Below, piece by piece: positions 53,229-60,878 of a stretch of DNA of 64,000 bases. Position 1 is the stretch's first letter, and each line of letters starts with the position of its first letter. The stretch covers positions 4,960,001-5,024,000 of the forward strand of contig NZ_JAUSXG010000001.1 in the NCBI RefSeq assembly GCF_030815855.1, given 5' to 3'. The notes beneath the pieces are model-generated. The model was not told the DNA's origin and did no database searches. It worked only from the letters and a program-made list of their open reading frames with translations. The DNA is from Variovorax paradoxus (lineage in GTDB: Bacteria > Pseudomonadota > Gammaproteobacteria > Burkholderiales > Burkholderiaceae_C). Both the position numbers and the translations under genes were made by a program.

Positions 53229-54500
53229 TCAGTCGTTCTGCTCGCTTTCGCCTTGCTGGCCCGCGGCGAGTGCGTTCGCCGCCCGCAGCTTGTCCTTCTT
53301 GCTGGGCCGCTTGCCCTTGATGCCGCCGGTGCCGGAGGCATCGACCATCGGCACGGCCGCTTCGGTCGGCTCGAAGCCTTCGACGCGCTCGCGCGGCAGG
53401 CTGAGGCCCTGGCGTTTTTCGATCAGCCGAAAATGCGCTTCGGTGGCCGCGCTCACGAAGCTGATGGCAAGCCCGCTTTCACCGGCCCGGCCGGTGCGGC
53501 CGATGCGGTGGATGTAGTCGGTCGGCGAGCGCGGCAGGTCGTAGTTGATGACGACCGGCAGTTGCGCAATGTCGATGCCGCGCGCCGCAAGGTCGGTGGC
53601 AATCACCACGTCCCAGCGGCTCTCCTTGAACTGCGCGAGGATGCCGGTGCGCGTGCCCTGTGCGATGTCGCCGTGGAAGGGCACGGCGTACACGCCGTTC
53701 TTGTAGAGCTTCTCGGCCACGGTCTGGGCCGCATGCTGGGTGGCGACGAAGACCAGCACCCGGTCCCACTCGTTTTCCTTCAGCAGGTGGCGCAGCAGCT
53801 GCGTGCGGCGATTCGCATCGACTTCGATCACGCGCTGCACGATGGCCGGCTCGGTGCCGGGCTCGCCCTGCACGTCGATCACTGCGGGGTCGCGCAGCGT
53901 GCCGTCGGCCAGCGCCTGGATGGCGGGCGGGAAGGTGGCCGAGAACAGCAGGTTCTGGCGCTGCGCCGGCAGCAGCGCGAGGATGCGGCCCAACTCTTCG
54001 GCAAAGCCGAGGTCGAACAAGCGATCGGCCTCGTCGAGCACGAGCGTGGCAACGGCATTGAGCTTCAGCGCGTTGTGGTCCACCAGGTCGAGCAGTCGGC
54101 CCGGCGTGGTCACCACGATGTCGGCGCCGCCGCGCAGGCTCATCATCTGCGGGTTGATCGACACGCCGCCGAAGGCAATGGCGATCTTCAGCCGCTCGGG
54201 CAGATGCTGCGCCAGGCTGCGCAGGGCCTCGCCCACCTGGGCCGCAAGTTCGCGCGTGGGCACGAGCACCAGTGCGCGAACGCGCCGCGGCGCCTGTGCA
54301 GGCTCGGCCGCCAGGCGCTGCAGCAGCGGCAGGGAAAATGCGGCTGTCTTGCCGGAGCCGGTCTGCGCCGAGCCCCGCACGTCGCGACCTTGCAGAATCG
54401 CGGGAATGGCCGCAGCCTGGATGGCGGTCGGCGCGGCATAGCCGCTTTCGGCGGCAGCCTGCACGAGCGCGGGAACCAGGCCCAGTGAGTCGAATGGCAT
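53229..54500 (-). CDS. DEAD-box RNA helicase (RhlE-like)
   Basis: A 423-aa ATP-dependent RNA helicase. Motifs in order: AAPTAIQAAAIPAILQGRDV (Q motif), AQTGSGKT (I), PTRELAAQ (Ia), TPGRLLDL (Ib), VLDEADRLFD (II), FSATFPPAIQAL (III), ATDLAARGIDIAQL (V) and HRIGRTGRAG (VI). A basic tail (IKGKRPSKKDKLRAANALAAG) follows. The ATG at 54500 fits the family N-terminus MPFDSLGL; no ribosome-binding site is seen. It is divergent from the SUI1 gene. Confidence 0.94.
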   Translation of the reverse strand: MPFDSLGLVPALVQAAAESGYAAPTAIQAAAIPAILQGRDVRGSAQTGSGKTAAFSLPLLQRLAAEPAQAPRRVRALVLVPTRELAAQVGEALRSLAQHLPERLKIAIAFGGVSINPQMMSLRGGADIVVTTPGRLLDLVDHNALKLNAVATLVLDEADRLFDLGFAEELGRILALLPAQRQNLLFSATFPPAIQALADGTLRDPAVIDVQGEPGTEPAIVQRVIEVDANRRTQLLRHLLKENEWDRVLVFVATQHAAQTVAEKLYKNGVYAVPFHGDIAQGTRTGILAQFKESRWDVVIATDLAARGIDIAQLPVVINYDLPRSPTDYIHRIGRTGRAGESGLAISFVSAATEAHFRLIEKRQGLSLPRERVEGFEPTEAAVPMVDASGTGGIKGKRPSKKDKLRAANALAAGQQGESEQND

Positions 54501-54560
54501 GTGAACAGACAGACAGAGAAAGATGAACCGAGAGACAGTGAAAACGAAGAGAGCTAGCGA

Positions 54561-54935
54561 ATGGCAACAATGAAAAGCAATCAGGCCAGCGCCCTGGTGT
54601 ACTCCACCGAGGCGGGCGGCCGCATGTGCCCCGATTGCCGCGCGCCGATGGCGCAATGCCGCTGCAAGGAACTCAAGGCGCGCGTTCCGGCCACCGACGG
54701 CATTGTGCGTGTATCGCACGAGACCAAGGGCCGCAAAGGCAAGGGCGTGACGGTGGTCAAGGGTCTTGCGCTCGACGCGGCGGCGCTCGCGGCGGTGGGC
54801 AAGCAACTCAAGACGGCCTGTGGCTCGGGCGGCACGGTGAAGGACGGCACCATCGAAATCCAGGGCGACCACCGCGAACTGGTGATCGCCGCCCTCGCGA
54901 AGCAGGGCCACATGGTCAAGCGCGCCGGAGGCTGA
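54561..54935 (+). CDS. yciH: SUI1/eIF1-family translation factor YciH
   Basis: A 124-aa protein. A zinc-knuckle-like CPDCRAPMAQCRC lies at residues 23-35, followed by the SUI1 fold (IVRVSHETKGRKGKGVTVVKGLAL; LKTACGSGGTVKDGTIEIQGDHRELVIAALAKQGH). Bacterial YciH is linked to start-codon fidelity on the ribosome. It is divergent from the helicase gene and eight bases ahead of the DUF3820 gene. Confidence 0.93.
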   Translation: MATMKSNQASALVYSTEAGGRMCPDCRAPMAQCRCKELKARVPATDGIVRVSHETKGRKGKGVTVVKGLALDAAALAAVGKQLKTACGSGGTVKDGTIEIQGDHRELVIAALAKQGHMVKRAGG

Positions 54936-54943
54936 ACCTCATC

Positions 54944-55177
54944 ATGAAACCCGAAGACCTGCAGCGCCTCGTCACGCTCGAAATGCCATTCGGCAAGCAC
55001 AAGGGCACGCTGATTGCCGATTTGCCCGGCAATTATCTCAATTGGTTCGCGCGCGAGGGTTTTCCCGAAGGCGAGATCGGCCGGCTGCTCCATTTGATGC
55101 ATGAAATAGACCACAACGGCCTCTCCGGCTTGCTCCAACCGTTGCGAAACCGCCCGCGAAGGCGTGATGTTTCGTAA
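54944..55177 (+). CDS. Small DUF3820-family protein
   Basis: A 77-aa protein with the family motif MPFGKHKGTLIADLPGNYLNWFAREGFPEGEIGRLL, related to exonuclease-associated small domains. Function is unknown. It lies eight bases after the SUI1 gene, so the two are an operon. The C-terminus is basic (RNRPRRRDVS). Confidence 0.85.
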   Translation: MKPEDLQRLVTLEMPFGKHKGTLIADLPGNYLNWFAREGFPEGEIGRLLHLMHEIDHNGLSGLLQPLRNRPRRRDVS

Positions 55178-55358
55178 TAACCGCGGATTTCGGCACTCTT
55201 TTTTCAGATCGGATTGATAATCGAGCCTACGTGTCTGTGAGCTTGTCTCCCGTGCACGTAATTCGGTGATCGGTCAGTTTCGCGCCACAGCGCATTTGTT
55301 TGTTGTGATTCTGGGACTCCATCGCTTTGTCTTGTTGGTTTGAATTAGGAGTCCCTCA
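55178..55358 (+). promoter_or_regulatory. Long leader of the glycine-rich RNA-binding protein gene
   Basis: A 181-bp A/T-richer spacer precedes the RRM gene, with T-rich blocks (CTTTTTTCAG; TTGATAAT, a possible -10 region near 55214-55221) and a good ribosome-binding site (TTAGGAG). The length left for a 5' leader would suit cold-shock-type or autoregulatory control, as in other RRM and Csp genes. No specific structure was proved. Confidence 0.35.
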
Positions 55359-55772
55359 ATGGGCAAGAAACTCTACGTAGGCAACCTCGCTTACTCTGTG
55401 CGTGACAACGATCTGGAACAGGCTTTCGGCGAGTTCGGCTCGATCGTCAGCGCCAAGGTCATGATGGAACGTGACACCGGCCGTTCGAAGGGCTTCGGCT
55501 TTGTCGAAATGGGCAGCGACGCTGAAGCGCTCGCAGCTGTTGAAGCCATGAACGGCCATTCGCTCCAGGGCCGTGCCCTGACCGTGAACGAAGCACGTCC
55601 GATGGAAGCTCGTCCCCCCCGTACCGGTGGTGGCGGCGGCTACGGCGGCGGCGGCGGTGGTGGTGGTTACGGCGGTGGTGGCGGCGGCGGCTACGGTGGT
55701 GGCGGCGGCGGCGGTGGCCGCAGCGGTGGCGGCGGTGGTTACGGCGGCGGCGGTGGCCGCGGCGGCTACTAA
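55359..55772 (+). CDS. Glycine-rich RRM RNA-binding protein
   Basis: A 137-aa protein. A single RRM covers residues 3-80, with RNP2 LYVGNL and RNP1 KGFGFVEM. The remaining 50 residues are almost all glycine in GGGGYGGGGG units with a few Arg, Ser and Tyr, a low-complexity tail like cyanobacterial and plant glycine-rich RNA-binding proteins. Aromatic and Arg spacers suit RNA contact or self-association. It is probably cold-induced. Two hairpins, one a terminator, follow the stop. Confidence 0.95.
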   Translation: MGKKLYVGNLAYSVRDNDLEQAFGEFGSIVSAKVMMERDTGRSKGFGFVEMGSDAEALAAVEAMNGHSLQGRALTVNEARPMEARPPRTGGGGGYGGGGGGGGYGGGGGGGYGGGGGGGGRSGGGGGYGGGGGRGGY

Positions 55773-55792
55773 GCCCTCCCCACAGCACTCAT

Positions 55793-55842
55793 GAGAGCCC
55801 CGGCTCTCTGAATGAATAAAAAGCTCCTTCGGGAGCTTTTTT
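55793..55842 (+). terminator. Tandem hairpins ending the RRM transcript
   Basis: A first stem (GAGAGCC / GGCTCTC, 55793-55808, two-base loop) is followed by the terminator proper. AAAAAGCTCC (55818-55827), a TTCG loop and GGAGCTTTTTT (55832-55842) give a 10-bp stem with a T-rich 3' arm. The symmetrical A and T tracts would allow termination on both strands. Confidence 0.9.
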
Positions 55843-55970
55843 CGTTTCCGCCCTGCTCATCTTTTCGAGCGAGGGAGAACCCTGGTACGCATTTCTCCTT
55901 ACCGCGCCGGTCAGCCAGGAGTCAGCCGCGGGCGACGACCCTCACCCCTCCAATCAAGAGGGTCGAGACA

Positions 55971-56459
55971 ATGCGTATAAAGAGTCAGGCTGACTTCTTT
56001 TCAGGAGTCATGTTCACCAGTGTGGGCGGCGCTTTCGCGATAGGCGCCACCACCTACACCATCGGCGACGGAGCCCGCATGGGCCCGGGTTACTTCCCTC
56101 TCATGCTGGGCATCCTGCTGGCCGTGCTCGGCGCAGCCATCATGTTCCAGGCCCTGGTGGTGGAAACCGCCAGCGGTGATCCGATCGGCAAATGGGCCTG
56201 GAAGCCGCTGGCTTTCGTGCTCGGCGCCAACCTGGCTTTCGGTGTGCTGCTGGGCGGGCTGCCAAGCGTCGGCCTGCCTGCGATGGGAATGATTGCCGCG
56301 ATCTACGCGCTCACCATCATCTCGAGCATGGCCGGCGAGCACTTCAAGCTGCGCGACGTGCTGGTGCTGGCGACCATCCTGGCTGCCGGCAGCTATGTGG
56401 CCTTCATCTGGGCGCTCAAGCTGCAGATCCAGGTCTGGCCTACTTTCATTTCGGGTTGA
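55971..56459 (+). CDS. tctB: Tripartite tricarboxylate transporter small membrane subunit TctB
   Basis: A 162-aa protein with four hydrophobic segments. IKSQADFFSGVMFTSVGGAFAIGATTY and ARMGPGYFPLMLGILLAVLGAAIMF are typical TctB signatures. The ATG at 55971 gives the family length, and GAGGG lies about 9 bases upstream. It forms an operon with tctA, 13 bases downstream, and would form the small membrane subunit of a sodium- or proton-coupled organic acid importer. Confidence 0.93.
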   Translation: MRIKSQADFFSGVMFTSVGGAFAIGATTYTIGDGARMGPGYFPLMLGILLAVLGAAIMFQALVVETASGDPIGKWAWKPLAFVLGANLAFGVLLGGLPSVGLPAMGMIAAIYALTIISSMAGEHFKLRDVLVLATILAAGSYVAFIWALKLQIQVWPTFISG

Positions 56460-56472
56460 GGAGCACACCGCC

Positions 56473-57984
56473 ATGGAACTGTTCCACAACCTCGCGACCG
56501 GCTTCGGCGTCGCCTTCACTTTCACCAACCTGCTGTACTGCCTGGTCGGCTGCATCCTGGGCACGCTGATCGGCGTGCTGCCGGGCATCGGCCCGGTCGC
56601 GACCATCGCAATGCTGCTGCCCGCTACGTACGCATTGCCGCCCGTGTCGGCGCTGATCATGCTCGCCGGCATCTACTACGGCGCACAGTACGGCGGCTCG
56701 ACCACCGCGATTCTGGTGAACCTGCCCGGGGAGTCATCTTCCGTGGTCACCTGTATCGACGGCTACCAGATGGCAAGGCAGGGCCGCGCGGGCCCGGCGC
56801 TCGCCGCGGCGGGCCTGGGCTCGTTCTTCGCGGGCTGCGTGGGCACGCTGATCCTGGCCGCGTTCGCGCCGCCGCTGACCGAACTGGCCTTCAAGTTCGG
56901 CCCGGCCGAGTATTTCTCGCTGATGGTGCTGGGCCTGATCGGCGCCGTGGTGCTGGCCTCGGGCTCGCTGCTCAAGGCGGTGGCCATGATCGTGCTGGGC
57001 CTGCTGCTCGGCATCGTCGGCACCGACGTGAACTCGGGCGTCGCGCGCTTCAGCTTCGACATTCCCGAGCTCACCGACGGCATCGGCTTCGTGGTGATTG
57101 CCATGGGCGTGTTCGGTTACGGTGAAATCATCGGCAATCTCTCGCAGCCCGACGACGAGCGCGAGGTGTTCACGCACAAGGTCAAGGGCCTGTGGCCCAC
57201 CAAGGAAGACTTCAAGCGCATGACGCCGGCGGTGCTGCGCGGCACGGCCCTGGGTTCGGCCCTGGGCATCCTGCCCGGCGGCGGTGCGCTGCTGGCGGCT
57301 TTTGCAGCCTATGCGCTGGAGAAGAAGATCAAGATGCGGCCGGGCGAAGTCCCCTTCGGCAAGGGCAACATCCGCGGCGTGGCGTCGCCCGAATCGGCCA
57401 ACAACGCCGGCGCGCAGACCTCCTTCATCCCGCTGCTGACGCTGGGCATTCCGCCCAACGCCGTGATGGCGCTGATGGTGGGCGCGATGACGATCCACAA
57501 CATCCAGCCCGGCCCGCAGGTGATGACCAGCAACCCCGAGCTGTTCTGGGGCCTGATCGCCTCGATGTGGATCGGCAACGCGATGCTGATCATCCTGAAC
57601 CTGCCGCTGATCGGCATGTGGATCAAGCTCTTGACGGTGCCGTACAAGTTCCTGTTTCCCGCCATCGTGCTGTTCTGCGCGATTGGCGTGTACTCGACCA
57701 ACAACAACACCTTCGACGTGTGGATGGTCGCGATCTTCGGCTTTATCGGCTACCTGTTCCTCAAGCTCAGAACCGAGCCCGCGCCGCTGCTGCTGGGCTT
57801 CATCCTCGGGCCGATGATGGAAGAAAACCTGCGGCGCGCGCTGCTGCTGTCGCGCGGCACCTGGAGCGTGTTCGTCACGCGGCCGCTGTCGGCGGGCCTG
57901 CTGGTCGCGGCAGCGCTCTTGCTCGGCATCGTGCTGCTGCCGTCGATCAAGGCCAAGCGCGAAGAAGCGTTCGTCGAGGAATGA
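56473..57984 (+). CDS. tctA: Tripartite tricarboxylate transporter large membrane subunit TctA
   Basis: A 503-aa permease with about twelve hydrophobic segments. Two family signatures occur: LIGVLPGIGPVATIAMLLPATY near residue 34 and LGILPGGGALLAAFAAYALEKK near 267, plus GVASPESANNAGAQTSFIPLLTLGIPPNAVMALM. The ATG at 56473 follows GAGGAG. No receptor (tctC/bug) gene is attached, unlike in the classical tctCBA order. Any of the many Bug proteins of the genome, including the two at 12.7-14.7 kb, could serve it. Confidence 0.95.
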   Translation: MELFHNLATGFGVAFTFTNLLYCLVGCILGTLIGVLPGIGPVATIAMLLPATYALPPVSALIMLAGIYYGAQYGGSTTAILVNLPGESSSVVTCIDGYQMARQGRAGPALAAAGLGSFFAGCVGTLILAAFAPPLTELAFKFGPAEYFSLMVLGLIGAVVLASGSLLKAVAMIVLGLLLGIVGTDVNSGVARFSFDIPELTDGIGFVVIAMGVFGYGEIIGNLSQPDDEREVFTHKVKGLWPTKEDFKRMTPAVLRGTALGSALGILPGGGALLAAFAAYALEKKIKMRPGEVPFGKGNIRGVASPESANNAGAQTSFIPLLTLGIPPNAVMALMVGAMTIHNIQPGPQVMTSNPELFWGLIASMWIGNAMLIILNLPLIGMWIKLLTVPYKFLFPAIVLFCAIGVYSTNNNTFDVWMVAIFGFIGYLFLKLRTEPAPLLLGFILGPMMEENLRRALLLSRGTWSVFVTRPLSAGLLVAAALLLGIVLLPSIKAKREEAFVEE

Positions 57985-57996
57985 CCCTTCGAGCGG

Positions 57997-59352
57997 TCAG
58001 CGCCCGAGCAGTTGCCAGGCCATGCCTGCGAGTGCCGAGGCGAGCACCACGGGAATCACGCCGGCCTTGAAGCGGAAGAGCGCGATAGCCGCGAGGGCGC
58101 CGATCACGGCCGAGGGCAAATCGAAGGGGCCCGACAAGCCCTTCGGCCAAAGCACGTGGTAGGCGAAGAAGACCGCCAGGTTGACGATCACGCCGACCAC
58201 GGCCGCGGTAATCGCGGTCAGCGGCGCGGTGAACTTCAGGTTGCCGTGGGTCGACTCGATGAAAGGGCCGCCCAGCAGAATGAACAGGAACGACGGCAGG
58301 AAGGTGAAGAAGGTCACCACCGTCGCCCCCGCAACGCCGGCCGCGAACAGCGCATGGGGGCCGAACAGCGCCTGGCCCCAGGCGCCGACGAAGCCCACGA
58401 ACGACACCACCATGATCAACGGGCCCGGCGTGGTTTCCCCGAGCGCGAGGCCGTCGATCATCTGCGTGGCGCTGAGCCAGTGATAGTGGTCGACCGCGCC
58501 CTGGAACACATAGGGCAGCACCGCATAGGCGCCGCCGAAGGTCAGCAGCGCCGCCTTGGTGAAGAACCAGGCCATCTGCGTGAGCGCACCGCTCCATCCG
58601 TACAGTGCCGTGAGCGCGCCCAGTGCGCCGAGCCACAGCAAAACAAACACTGCGAGCACGCGCGCGAAGCGGCCCCAACTGAAAAGGGCGTGCTGCGGCG
58701 TGGGCGCGTCGTCGTCGATCAGCGCCGGGCCAGCCGAGCCCGCTGCGGCGCCGTGCCCGCCGCCCGGCGTGAAGTACGCCGGCGCGAACCGGCTGCCGAA
58801 GTAGCCGATGGCCCCGGCGGACAGCACGATCAGCGGAAACGGCAGCCGCAGCGCGAAGATCGCGACGAAGGCGGCCACGGCAATCGCCCAGAGCCACGCG
58901 TTCTTGAGCACCCGCGAGCCGATGCGCCAGGCGGCGAACAGCACGATGGCCGTGACCGCGGGCTTCACGCCGTAGAGCAGGCCCGCCACGGCCGGCACGT
59001 GGCCGTAGGCCATGTAGGCCCACGACAGCCCGATCAGGATGAAGAGCGACGGCAGCACGAAGAGCACGCCCGCCGCGATCCCGCCCCAGGTGCGGTGCAT
59101 GAGCCAGCCGATGTAGGTGGCGAGCTGCTGCGCTTCAGGGCCGGGCAGCAGCATGCAGTAGTTGAGCGCATGCAGAAAGCGCTTTTCCGAGATCCAGCGC
59201 CGGCGCTCCACCAGTTCCTGGTGCATGAGCGCAATCTGCCCCGCCGGGCCGCCGAAGCTGATGAAGCCGAGCTTGAGCCAGTAGGCGAAGGCCTGCCAGA
59301 AGCTGACGGGTGCGGGGCGTTCAACGGGTACAGCGGACTCTGGCAATGCCAT
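57997..59352 (-). CDS. chrA: Chromate transporter, two-domain form
   Basis: A 451-aa long-chain ChrA. Two homologous CHR domains are present. The first has LKLGFISFGGPAGQIALMHQELV and LPGPEAQQLATYIGWLMH; the second has TKAALLTFGGAYAVLPYVF and LGETTPGPLIMVVSFVGFV. About ten to twelve hydrophobic segments are expected. The protein exports chromate at the inner membrane. The stop lies 12 bases from that of tctA (convergent), and the start is 21 bases after the TauE/SafE gene on the same strand. Confidence 0.93.
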   Translation of the reverse strand: MALPESAVPVERPAPVSFWQAFAYWLKLGFISFGGPAGQIALMHQELVERRRWISEKRFLHALNYCMLLPGPEAQQLATYIGWLMHRTWGGIAAGVLFVLPSLFILIGLSWAYMAYGHVPAVAGLLYGVKPAVTAIVLFAAWRIGSRVLKNAWLWAIAVAAFVAIFALRLPFPLIVLSAGAIGYFGSRFAPAYFTPGGGHGAAAGSAGPALIDDDAPTPQHALFSWGRFARVLAVFVLLWLGALGALTALYGWSGALTQMAWFFTKAALLTFGGAYAVLPYVFQGAVDHYHWLSATQMIDGLALGETTPGPLIMVVSFVGFVGAWGQALFGPHALFAAGVAGATVVTFFTFLPSFLFILLGGPFIESTHGNLKFTAPLTAITAAVVGVIVNLAVFFAYHVLWPKGLSGPFDLPSAVIGALAAIALFRFKAGVIPVVLASALAGMAWQLLGR

Positions 59353-59373
59353 GGATGAGACTTTCTTGTTTTG

Positions 59374-60132
59374 CTATTTCAGGAAGGCGTCATAGGCGGT
59401 CTTGAGAATCAGCGCGCTCACGACGACGATGAACACCACCCGCACGAAGCCGGCGCCGTGTTTCAGCGCAACACGCGTACCCAGCAGGCTGCCGGCCACG
59501 TTGGCCACTGCCATCACCAGCCCATAGTGCCACCAGACATGGCCCTTGGCGGCGAGCAGGATCAATGCCGCGGCATTGGTCAACGTGTTGATGATCTTGG
59601 CCGAGGCCGACGCGTTCAGGAAGTCGTAGCCCATCCAGCGCACGAACAGAAACACCAGGAAGCTGCCCGCCCCCGGGCCGAAGAAGCCGTCGTAGAACCC
59701 GATCGACAGTCCGATGGCGCAGGCCGCCAGCGTTTCAGCTCGCCCGCTGAATCGCGGAACGTGGTGGCGCCCGAGGTCCTTGCGCGCCAGCGTGTAGAGC
59801 AGCACGCCGAGCAGCACGATGGGCAATGCCCGGCGCAGGAAGTCGCCCGGGAACACGGTGACGCCCCAGGCCCCCAGCATCGAGCCGGCGAATCCGAGCA
59901 GGGCGGCCGGCCAGAGCGCGCCCCAGCGCATCTGGACCCGCTGGCTGAACTGGGCCGCAGCGGCCGCCGTGCCCCAAATGGAAGCACTTTTGTTGGTACC
60001 CAGCAACGTGGCCGGTGGCGCACCCGGGAAGACCGCGAAAAGGGCCGGCACGAGAATCAGCCCTCCGCCGCCGACGATCGAATCGACAAAGCCCGCGAGC
60101 AGCGAGGCGCCCGTTACCACCAGCATTTCCAT
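59374..60132 (-). CDS. TauE/SafE-family (YfcA-like) anion exporter
   Basis: A 252-aa membrane protein with about seven to eight hydrophobic segments. Family motifs are GASLLAGFVDSIVGGGGLILVPAL, LLGTNKSASIWGTAAAAAQF and FYDGFFGPGAGSFLVF, the two halves each carrying a glycine-rich motif. It likely exports sulfite, sulfoacetate or a related organosulfonate. It precedes chrA on the same strand and may share its transcript. An orphan minus-strand terminator lies 120 bases upstream. Confidence 0.92.
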   Translation of the reverse strand: MEMLVVTGASLLAGFVDSIVGGGGLILVPALFAVFPGAPPATLLGTNKSASIWGTAAAAAQFSQRVQMRWGALWPAALLGFAGSMLGAWGVTVFPGDFLRRALPIVLLGVLLYTLARKDLGRHHVPRFSGRAETLAACAIGLSIGFYDGFFGPGAGSFLVFLFVRWMGYDFLNASASAKIINTLTNAAALILLAAKGHVWWHYGLVMAVANVAGSLLGTRVALKHGAGFVRVVFIVVVSALILKTAYDAFLK

Positions 60133-60251
60133 GCCGGGATTGTCGCACCCGATCCGCTATCAAAAAGCGAGCTTCATCCAGAGACAGGACGTGGGCAAGA
60201 GCGCAGTTCGGCCAGAGAGAATTTGACCGGAACGGAAGGGCGCTGGGCAAT

Positions 60252-60279
60252 AAAAAAGGCGCCGACCAGCGGCGCCTTT
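60252..60279 (-). terminator. Orphan intrinsic terminator on the minus strand
   Basis: A 10-bp stem (AAAGGCGCCG at 60255-60264, CGGCGCCTTT at 60270-60279) with a five-base loop is followed on the minus strand by six T residues. The transcript it ends would start between 60280 and 60550 on the minus strand, where no gene is known. It may also insulate the TauE/SafE gene. Confidence 0.75.
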
Positions 60280-60503
60280 CAAGTTCAAACACGGCTTCTC
60301 GAACGGAAGCCTTGAAGAATTTTTCTTGTAGACCGAATTTTGTCTCCTCGGACCCTCGGCAGCACGAGCTTGGCCCGTTCGCGAGTGGGCAGACTTTAGG
60401 CGGTGCACCGGGCCAGTGCATTGGGAATTACCCGCTTTGCCTTACCTCGAAGCTGCCCTGCGCAAACAAAAGTGTTTCGGAGCGTTAACGACATCCGTCG
60501 ACG

Positions 60504-60519
60504 TGGCACGACTTGTGCA
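60504..60519 (+). promoter_or_regulatory. Candidate sigma-54 promoter
   Basis: TGGCACG (60504-60510), four bases, then GTGCA (60515-60519). The invariant GG and GC pairs are exactly ten bases apart, as sigma-54 requires, and the -24 element is a perfect match to consensus. Transcription would start near 60530, about 20 bases before the ATG at 60553, leaving room for the GAGGAG ribosome-binding site. Confidence 0.55.
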
Positions 60520-60552
60520 CGCAAGCGGTTGAGCCATTCGTCGAGGAGCGCC

Positions 60553-60852
60553 ATGTCCATGTCCGAAAGCGAACGCATTGCCCTTGCCGCGCGCCTTCAC
60601 GTGGCATTGCGGCGAAAGCACGGCCGCGTGACCGACACCGAATGGATGGCCACGAATGCCGAGTACGCCACCGAGATCGTGCGCATGACGCGCGCACATG
60701 CCGCGGAAACCAAGGATGAGGATCTCTACCTGCTCGCCACCCGCCTCGAGCAGGCCATGGAGCCGCTGGCGCGCGCCGCGCGGCTGGCAGCGCGAGCGGC
60801 CGACGGCAACGCGCCGAACCCGCTGCAGCGCTACATAGGCAAGCTGCGTTGA
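60553..60852 (+). CDS. Small conserved-looking helical protein of unknown function
   Basis: A 99-aa, cytoplasmic, alpha-helical protein with no recognised motif. The sequence alternates charged and hydrophobic residues (ESERIALAARLHVALRRKHGRVTDTEWMATNAEYATEIVRM; ARLEQAMEPLARAARLAARAADG). GAGGAG lies five bases upstream of the ATG, a near-perfect ribosome-binding site, and a sigma-54-like promoter precedes it. Both support expression. The stop is 26 bases from the end of the convergent TPP enzyme gene. Confidence 0.75.
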   Translation: MSMSESERIALAARLHVALRRKHGRVTDTEWMATNAEYATEIVRMTRAHAAETKDEDLYLLATRLEQAMEPLARAARLAARAADGNAPNPLQRYIGKLR

Positions 60853-60878
60853 CCCTTTCCCGGGCGAACGCTCACCGG

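Larger units (their letters stand above)
60133..60552. other. 420-bp intergenic region between divergent genes
   Basis: This is the longest gap without a gene. From left to right it holds the TauE/SafE promoter region, a strong hairpin terminator read on the minus strand (60252-60279), a hairpin-forming stretch (GGCTTC / GAAGCC near 60294-60312), a noncoding stretch of about 190 bases with moderate A/T content, and a sigma-54-like promoter (60504-60519) for the small gene at 60553. ORFs of 60-82 codons in it lack coding signs. Confidence 0.6.

Noticed and set aside
55624..55768. Tandem glycine-codon repeats of the RRM gene as a CRISPR-like or satellite array
   Set aside because: The repeats are in frame (GGC/GGT codons with TAC spacers) and encode the known glycine-rich tail; no unique spacers of constant length exist.
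60160..60408. 82-codon minus-strand reading frame across the orphan terminator
   Set aside because: It runs straight through the hairpin and T tract, has no ribosome-binding site, and its product shows no domain or normal composition.
60281..60480. 6S RNA, tmRNA or RNase P RNA in the long intergenic region
   Set aside because: The region ends in a terminator and forms hairpins, but I could not find the conserved landmarks of any of these RNAs. I keep it only as a candidate unknown small RNA.
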